Positions 13,291-17,460 of a stretch of 17,460 bases of DNA are shown here, one piece after another (the stretch's first letter is position 1; every line of letters starts with the position of its first letter). A program made the translations under genes and the position numbers. The stretch is from contig JACQSM010000088.1 in NCBI GenBank assembly GCA_016205965.1, positions 1 through 17,460 of the forward strand, given 5' to 3'. The notes under the pieces are model-generated. The model had not been told where the DNA came from. It saw nothing but the letters and a program-made list of their open reading frames with translations, and made no database searches. This DNA is from Candidatus Uhrbacteria bacterium. Its GTDB lineage: Bacteria > Patescibacteriota > Patescibacteriia > SG8-24.

Positions 13291-14220
13291 CTATTTTTTC
13301 ATCGACTTGAGAGCATCGGCGAGGTCTTTGGGCAGCGGCGCTTCGAACTCCTTTCGTTCACCGGTCACCGGATGATCGAAGGCAAGTTTTTTCGCATGGA
13401 GAAAAAGCCGGGGCGATGAGGCGCGGGCGCCCTGCTTGAGAACATACAGCGGATCACCGACCACCGGACAGCCCAGCGCTTTGAAGTGGGCTCGGATCTG
13501 GTGCGTGCGGCCGGTTTCGGTCCAGACTTTGAGCAGCGTGGCGAACGCGAATTTTTCTTCGATGCGGTAATGGGTCAGAGCCGTGCGGTCGCCTTCCATG
13601 GTTTCGGCCCGGGCGGCCATTTTGTCGCCGCTAGCCGCGCGGCCGATGGCCAGCGAGACCGAGCCTTCATCCTTGGCCGGCGAGCCATGGACCAGCACGG
13701 CGTATTCTTTCTTGATCGAATGTTTTTGGAATTGTGCCTTGAGGTTCTCGTAGGCTTTTTTATTCTTGGCGACGACCAGGAGGCCTGAGGCTTCTTTGTC
13801 GAGACGATGGACGATGCCGGGACGTTCGGTCGATTCGCCGACCTTGGCGATCTTCGGCCAGCGGGCCAGGAGGGCGTGGGCCAGAGTTTCTTCTTCGTTT
13901 TGCGGGCTCGGATGAACCAAGAGTCCCGAAGGCTTGTTGACGACGGCCACGTCGTCGTCTTCGTAGACGACGTCCAGGGCGATGTCGGCCCGCGGCCGCA
14001 TCTTCATTTTTTTGGTCGAGGCCGCCGGCATTTCGGCCAGGACGACGAGGTCGTTTTCTTCCATCGCCAAATGCGGCGTCACGGGTTTGCCGTTGACGGT
14101 CACCTGGCCACCTTTGATCGTTTTTTGGATGCGGCTCCTGGAAACGCCTTTAAGATGCGCTGTTAAAAAAATATCGAGGCGGCTGCCGGCATCTTTTTGT
14201 TCGACTTTAAATTTTTTCAT
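13291..14220 (-). CDS. rluD: RluD-family 23S rRNA pseudouridine synthase
   Basis: This 309-residue protein isomerises uridine to pseudouridine in RNA, probably 23S rRNA. An S4 RNA-binding domain occupies about residues 1-65 (GSRLDIFLTAHLKGVSRSRIQ...GGQVTVNGKPV). The catalytic domain follows, with VVNKPSGLLVHP, the active-site motif GIVHRLDKEASGLLVVAKN (Asp141), ETGRTHQIRAHF and GDPLY. The start is ATG 14220. The reading frame remains open upstream, but there it passes through the tRNA gene, so the extension is not coding. The tRNA lies 14 bases upstream and cmk begins six bases downstream. RluD is the best match among RluA-subfamily enzymes because of the S4 domain; RluC has a similar layout, so the exact target site is uncertain. 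Confidence 0.92.
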   Translation of the reverse strand: MKKFKVEQKDAGSRLDIFLTAHLKGVSRSRIQKTIKGGQVTVNGKPVTPHLAMEENDLVVLAEMPAASTKKMKMRPRADIALDVVYEDDDVAVVNKPSGLLVHPSPQNEEETLAHALLARWPKIAKVGESTERPGIVHRLDKEASGLLVVAKNKKAYENLKAQFQKHSIKKEYAVLVHGSPAKDEGSVSLAIGRAASGDKMAARAETMEGDRTALTHYRIEEKFAFATLLKVWTETGRTHQIRAHFKALGCPVVGDPLYVLKQGARASSPRLFLHAKKLAFDHPVTGERKEFEAPLPKDLADALKSMKK

Positions 14221-14234
14221 GCGAGTTTTGAAAG

Positions 14235-14309
14235 TGGTCGGCCCGGATGGGATCGAACCATCGACCACCGTCTTATAAGGGCGGCGCTCTACCATTGAGC
14301 TACGGGCCG
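14235..14309 (-). tRNA. tRNA-Ile with anticodon UAU, CCA end encoded
   Basis: Read on the minus strand, a complete cloverleaf can be drawn. The acceptor stem CGGCCCG pairs with CGGGCCG in all seven positions, the D-arm is GCTC-AATGGTA-GAGC and the T-arm is GATGG-TTCGATC-CCATC. The discriminator is A, followed by a genomic CCA. The anticodon loop CTTATAA places TAT at 34-36, which reads AUA (Ile). The anticodon stem CCGCC/GACGG has one C-A mismatch. Bacteria usually read AUA with a lysidine-modified CAU tRNA, so a UAU anticodon is uncommon. A promoter lies directly upstream and rluD starts 14 bases downstream. Confidence 0.9.
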
Positions 14310-14317
14310 GTATGGGC

Positions 14318-14346
14318 AAAATAGCATTGTGATAGCGCGGAGGCAA
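14318..14346 (-). promoter_or_regulatory. Promoter of the tRNA-rluD-cmk-rplS unit
   Basis: On the minus strand, TTGCCT (14346-14341) and TATTTT (14323-14318) are 17 bases apart, with TGC directly before the -10. The predicted start near 14311 is two bases before the mature tRNA 5' end. No other promoter was seen before rluD, cmk or rplS, so this may drive all four genes. Confidence 0.65.
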
Positions 14347-14354
14347 TCGTGAAA

Positions 14355-14376
14355 CAAAAAAGAGGCGGTGGCCTCA
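14355..14376 (-). terminator. Rho-independent terminator of the DUF4406-like gene
   Basis: On the minus strand GAGGC-CACC-GCCTC (14375-14362) is a perfect five-pair stem with a four-base loop, followed by six T. It is compressed against the coding sequence: the left arm includes part of the TGA stop codon. Confidence 0.8.
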
Positions 14377-14850
14377 ATAGTTCAGGAGCTTGTCGATGTC
14401 GGTGCCGACGCCCAAGGAAAGCGGCGGCTTCTGCACGCCGGAGGAACCCGTGATCCAATACTTGACGCCGTCGACGTTTTGTACGCCGCGGAATAGATGA
14501 GCGTCGGCTCCGTCGCGCCACATCACCATCGTCGCCAAGTCGTCGAACACCGGCTTGTTGAGGAGGTTCATGTAGGCGATCTCTTTCCGTGATCCGCTCG
14601 ATGCCCGCCAGTTGGGCAGGACGATGGCGCCGTCGACCAGACGTTCGAGCACCAGCCGGTCGAACTCCTGATAGGTCGGTTCGTTGACCTTGGTCAGCGC
14701 CTCGAAGTGGGCGGTGTTGAGGTGGGGCGTGAACACCCCGAAGCCGCCCATGTCCCAGACCATCCGGGCGAGCTGGCGGGCCAGGAAGATGTGCTTGTCG
14801 ATCTCCGGGTAGGTTCCGAAGTACTTGCCAATGACCGCGACGACTTTCAT
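14374..14850 (-). CDS. DUF4406 / nucleoside 2-deoxyribosyltransferase-like protein
   Basis: This 158-residue protein has a flavodoxin-like pattern: MKVVAVIGKYFG, a helix LARQLARMVWDMGG, then GVFTPHLN (His43). Next come EFDRLVLERLVDGAIVLPNW (Asp73) and the S-x-G-x-x-x-E motif SSGSRKE with Glu90. This order matches DUF4406 and related nucleoside deoxyribosyltransferase-fold proteins, in which the Glu is catalytic; the actual substrate is unknown. About 50 C-terminal residues (WRDGADAHLFRG onward) look additional. ATG 14850 is chosen because GGAGG lies five bases upstream; an earlier in-frame ATG at 14886 lies within a leader hairpin. The gene is monocistronic with its own promoter and terminator. 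This complete set of canonical signals contrasts with neighbours that lack Shine-Dalgarno sequences, and may hint at acquisition by transfer. Confidence 0.75.
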   Translation of the reverse strand: MKVVAVIGKYFGTYPEIDKHIFLARQLARMVWDMGGFGVFTPHLNTAHFEALTKVNEPTYQEFDRLVLERLVDGAIVLPNWRASSGSRKEIAYMNLLNKPVFDDLATMVMWRDGADAHLFRGVQNVDGVKYWITGSSGVQKPPLSLGVGTDIDKLLNY

Positions 14851-14862
14851 TGAAGCCTCCAC

Positions 14863-14893
14863 GCCCTGGTACAGGGCCGTCTGCAAGATGCAG
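14863..14893 (-). other. Two tandem small hairpins in the 5' leader of the DUF4406-like gene
   Basis: Inverted repeats CTGCA-TCT-TGCAG (14893-14881) and GCCCTG-TAC-CAGGGC (14877-14863), both perfect with three-base loops, fill the leader between the predicted transcription start (near 14894) and the Shine-Dalgarno sequence (14860-14856). They could stabilise the mRNA 5' end, or be operator sites for a dimeric repressor. No known riboswitch is recognised. Confidence 0.5.
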
Positions 14894-14900
14894 TGCCGCC

Positions 14901-14928
14901 ATTATAGGAGAGCGCCCGGCAAAGTCAA
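14901..14928 (-). promoter_or_regulatory. Strong promoter of the DUF4406-like gene
   Basis: On the minus strand TTGACT (14928-14923) and a perfect TATAAT (14906-14901) are separated by 16 bases. The start would be near 14894, leaving a leader of about 44 bases. Confidence 0.85.
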
Positions 14929-14929
14929 C

Positions 14930-14958
14930 TTGGTAACGGCTGCCGTCGCTGTTACAAT
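14930..14958 (+). promoter_or_regulatory. Promoter of capA-like gene, divergent, probably giving a leaderless mRNA
   Basis: TTGGTA (14930-14935) and TACAAT (14953-14958) have a 17-base spacer. The expected start at about 14965-14967 coincides with the ATG at 14967, so the transcript would have no or almost no leader. Its -35 box lies one base from the -35 box of the opposing promoter. Confidence 0.65.
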
Positions 14959-14966
14959 GCCGTCAT

Positions 14967-16112
14967 ATGCATCGCTCCGTTCCAGACGGCATGCGCTTGC
15001 TCTGTTTAGCCGTGTTTGTCGCGGCTGCGTTCGTATTCCGGGCGGCCCAGCCGCCTTTTGAAGTCGCGTCCGCCGGCATGCCGGTGCGCATCGGTCCGCG
15101 TCAGGAAGCGGAGCCGGCTCCGGCACTGCCCGACGGTCGAGCAAGAGAAGAGCAGCTGGTGCGCTTTTTCGGAGGCTCACTTGTCCCTTTGGTGCCAGGC
15201 GCCGAGGGAACAGGCGACGTGATTACCGTCATGAGCTTCGGCGACATCATGATGAGCCGCAACGTCCACGCGATGATGGAGAAGAACGGCGAGGAGTATC
15301 CTTATGCGGCCGTGAAAACGGCGCTGCCGCTCGCCGATCTGACGGTCGCCAACCTCGAAGGCCCGGTGACCGAGCGCGACAACCAGCCGTCGAACCGGAT
15401 GGTTTTTCATTTCGCGCCGTCGCGGGCCGCGCTCTTGGCCCGGCTCGGTTTCGACGTTCTCGATCTGGCCAACAATCATGCCTATGACCAGGGCGCGAGG
15501 GGCGCCGAGGACACGCGTCGGGCGCTCTCGGATAAGAATCTGGTCACTTTCGGCGAAGCCAAATCCGAGGTCGGCGCCAATGCGACCACGGTCGAAGTCC
15601 GCGGCACCAAGATCGCTTTCATCGGTTTTCAGGACGTGACTCGGCGCATCGATGGTAAGGCCATGGTCCTGGCGGTCGCCGAGGCCAGGAAGACGGCCGA
15701 CATCGTGCTGGTGTCGTTCCACGCCGGCGTCGAGTACGTGCACACGCCGAACGATCGCCAGCGCACGTTGTCCGAAGCTGCGATCGACGCCGGCGCCGAT
15801 GCCGTCATCAGCCATCATCCGCACGTCGTCGAGAGCATCGACGTTTACAAAGGCCGGCCGATCTTCTACTCGCTCGGCAATTTCGTCTTCGACCAATATT
15901 TTTCGAAAGCTACCCAGGAAGGCTTGGGCGTGCTCTTGGCACTCGAAAACGGCAGCCGCAGGTTTTATCTGCTGCCAATCAAGAGCGTGCGGAGTCAGGT
16001 CCGAACCTTGGACGCCGCCGAGCGGGCCGCCTTTTTGAAGGCGCTCGCCGGCTGGAGCGCGCCCGAACTCGGGGAGGCGATTCGCCGCGGGGCGCTCGAA
16101 TTTCCGTTATGA
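14967..16112 (+). CDS. CapA/PgsA-like metallophosphoesterase-fold envelope protein
   Basis: This 381-residue protein has an N-terminal signal or anchor helix (about residues 9-27) and a PGA_cap/CapA domain from about 85 to 350. Family motifs are SFGDIMMSRN (Asp93), NLEGPVT (129-135), DLANNHAYDQG (Asn170, His171), VSFHAGVEY, SHHPHVVE (282-289) and YSLGNFVFDQ. CapA-type proteins belong to the metallophosphatase superfamily and are linked to poly-gamma-glutamate or capsule production. No capB or capC homologue is nearby, so polyglutamate synthesis is not supported and a more general cell-envelope role is likely. Start ATG 14967 fits the promoter; ATG 14991 would give a shorter, still hydrophobic N-terminus. 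The stop codon overlaps the next gene's start (ATGA), implying coupled translation with the L,D-transpeptidase. Confidence 0.88.
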   Translation: MHRSVPDGMRLLCLAVFVAAAFVFRAAQPPFEVASAGMPVRIGPRQEAEPAPALPDGRAREEQLVRFFGGSLVPLVPGAEGTGDVITVMSFGDIMMSRNVHAMMEKNGEEYPYAAVKTALPLADLTVANLEGPVTERDNQPSNRMVFHFAPSRAALLARLGFDVLDLANNHAYDQGARGAEDTRRALSDKNLVTFGEAKSEVGANATTVEVRGTKIAFIGFQDVTRRIDGKAMVLAVAEARKTADIVLVSFHAGVEYVHTPNDRQRTLSEAAIDAGADAVISHHPHVVESIDVYKGRPIFYSLGNFVFDQYFSKATQEGLGVLLALENGSRRFYLLPIKSVRSQVRTLDAAERAAFLKALAGWSAPELGEAIRRGALEFPL

Positions 16113-17460
16113 AACGCTTGATCGCGCTCATTGCCTTGTTGGCAGCGATGCCGTTTCCGGCGGCGGCCGCATCGGAACCGCCCGCGGCCGCCTATGAGAG
16201 CGCGGTGTGGTCGTTTGGCGCCGACGGCAAGATGCCGGTCCCGGTGCGACGCATCCAACCGGAGGCGCTGGCCCCGGGTTCATCGGTGGCCATGGCTGAC
16301 TTCGGCAATGACGGCGTGGCCGAGATCATCGTCGGCGCCGGCCCGGGTTTGGCCCCGCGCGTGACCATGCTTCGAACCGACGGCTCGGCCATCCAATCGT
16401 TCGACGCTTTTGATTCCGGCATGACGAGCGGCGTCCGCGTCGCCGCCGGCGACACCAACGGCGACGGCGCCGTCGATATCGTCGTCGGCACCGGCCCGGG
16501 CGTCGTCGGCCGGGTGATGATCTTCGACCGCACCGGCGCCGTCACCGGCTCCTCGTCCGGCATCACCCCCTACGGCCAATTGTTCCGCGGCGGCGTCTCC
16601 GTCGCGGCCGGCGACACGGATGGCGACGGCCGGGCCGAGATCATCACCGGCGCCGGTCGAGGCGGCGGCCCGCAGATCCGGATTTTCAACGATGAGGGCG
16701 AGGTGAAAGGCCAGTTTTACGCCTTCGAAAAGAAAGACCACCGCGGCATAACCATCGCCGCCGGCGACCTCGACGGCGACGGCAAGGTCGAGATCATGGC
16801 CGCGCTCGCCGACAGCGACGGCACGGTCAAGGTTTTCGACGGCCTGACGTTCGCGCTGCGGACGTCGTTCAAGAGTTTCGGAGAAAAATTTTCCGGCGGC
16901 GTTTCTTTGGCCGCCGTCGACGTCAATCGCGACGGCGTCGCGAAAATTCTGGCCGCGCCATCGTCCGGCGGCGGTCCCCAAGTCCGCATCTTCGATCGCA
17001 AGGGCAAGGTTCGGGCGCAATTTTACAGCCATGACACGGCCATGCGAACCGGCTTGGCGCTGGCCGGCGGTCCGCTCGCCGGCACAGGCCCAGTCGCCTT
17101 CGTCGCCGTGCCGCAGGGATCCGATACGGCCAAGGCCAAGTACTCCAAATACATCGAGGTCGATCTTTCCGAGCAGCGGCTGCGCGCCTATGAACGCGGC
17201 GCCATGGTCCGGACGTTCCTGATCTCGTCCGGCCTCAAGGACTCGACGCCACGCGGGACGTTCGCGGTCATGGCCAAACCGTACAAGGTCCGCTACCGCG
17301 GTCCGGGATACGACTTCGGCGACGTTCCCTGGAACCTCCGTTTCCAGCCGGGCATCTACATCCATTACGCTTACTGGCACAAGAATTTCGGCCGCCCGAT
17401 GAGCCACGGCTGCGTCAACGTCGACCGGATCAACGCCGAATGGATCTACAACTGGGCCGA
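16109..17460 (+). CDS. FG-GAP repeat / L,D-transpeptidase (YkuD) fusion, 3' end missing
   Basis: Within the window 450 residues are encoded and the frame is still open at the edge. A signal peptide (MKRLIALIALLAAMPFPAAAA) is followed by five FG-GAP/VCBS-type repeats of about 50 residues (about 58-310). Their loops include ADFGNDGVAEI, GDTNGDGAVDI, GDTDGDGRAEI, GDLDGDGKVEI and VDVNRDGVAKI; most would bind calcium and form a beta-propeller. A degenerate sixth unit leads to a YkuD domain beginning at Tyr348 (IEVDLSEQRLRAYERG, then TPRGTFAV). The active-site motif MSHGCVNV has catalytic Cys435, preceded by IHYAYWH. YkuD enzymes make 3-3 peptidoglycan cross-links or attach proteins to the wall. 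The gene overlaps the capA-like stop codon by one ATGA, so the two are probably coexpressed in the envelope. Confidence 0.9.
   Translation, partial: MKRLIALIALLAAMPFPAAAASEPPAAAYESAVWSFGADGKMPVPVRRIQPEALAPGSSVAMADFGNDGVAEIIVGAGPGLAPRVTMLRTDGSAIQSFDAFDSGMTSGVRVAAGDTNGDGAVDIVVGTGPGVVGRVMIFDRTGAVTGSSSGITPYGQLFRGGVSVAAGDTDGDGRAEIITGAGRGGGPQIRIFNDEGEVKGQFYAFEKKDHRGITIAAGDLDGDGKVEIMAALADSDGTVKVFDGLTFALRTSFKSFGEKFSGGVSLAAVDVNRDGVAKILAAPSSGGGPQVRIFDRKGKVRAQFYSHDTAMRTGLALAGGPLAGTGPVAFVAVPQGSDTAKAKYSKYIEVDLSEQRLRAYERGAMVRTFLISSGLKDSTPRGTFAVMAKPYKVRYRGPGYDFGDVPWNLRFQPGIYIHYAYWHKNFGRPMSHGCVNVDRINAEWIYNWA

Noticed and set aside
14221..14346. N-terminal extension of the rluD frame by 42 codons
   Set aside because: The extension is the translated tRNA sequence (RSSMVERRP-type peptide), and the true S4 domain starts right after ATG 14220.
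16280..17407. 375-codon minus-strand open frame opposite the FG-GAP repeats
   Set aside because: The apparent repeats are the reverse reading of the FG-GAP units; the plus strand has the intact YkuD active site.

Overview
The window most resembles a high-GC member of the Candidate Phyla Radiation (Patescibacteria), probably Parcubacteria-like. This is inferred from gene content, not from a marker-gene search. The supporting evidence is: a compact type IV pilus (T4P) locus with many divergent prepilins; a LytR_C-domain protein among the pilus assembly genes; a stand-alone receiver protein closing the operon; a secreted propeller-like protein whose C-terminal DGK-R-Y/W module I recall from CPR surface proteins; an archaeal-type cytidylate kinase; and a YkuD L,D-transpeptidase joined to FG-GAP repeats. 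TGA acts as a stop throughout, which argues against the code-25 lineages (Gracilibacteria, Absconditabacteria). No secretin gene is seen, which fits a single-membrane cell, but the locus continues off the left edge.

Positions 1-10454, + strand: T4P locus. The end of an upstream gene is followed by a PilW/PulJ-like prepilin, a PilX/GspK-like prepilin without Glu5, a PilM-PilN fusion (GspL-like architecture), a PilO-like protein and a membrane-anchored LytR_C protein in the usual PilP position. A promoter-bearing gap (3825-3913) precedes the likely major pilin, a polytopic membrane protein, the ATPase PilB, the platform protein PilC, then GspH-, PilV/GspI- and GspG-like prepilins and a CheY-like receiver protein. 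A rho-independent terminator closes the locus. Most spacings are 3-30 bp, so two transcription units are likely: everything up to 3824, and 3914-10406.

Positions 10478-12315: one monocistronic gene for a secreted 574-residue protein, with a near-consensus promoter and its own terminator. That terminator is bidirectional and also ends the facing operon.

Positions 12318-14346, - strand: a tRNA with anticodon UAU (Ile), an RluD-family pseudouridine synthase, an archaeal-type Cmk and ribosomal protein L19, apparently driven by one promoter just upstream of the tRNA. This is a translation and nucleotide housekeeping cluster.

Positions 14355-14928, - strand: a monocistronic DUF4406/nucleoside-deoxyribosyltransferase-like gene with a strong promoter, two small leader hairpins, a perfect Shine-Dalgarno sequence and a tight terminator.

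Positions 14930-17460, + strand: a divergent pair of envelope genes, CapA-like and FG-GAP/L,D-transpeptidase, whose stop and start codons overlap. The second runs off the right edge. No CRISPR array, insertion sequence, rRNA gene or attachment site was seen.
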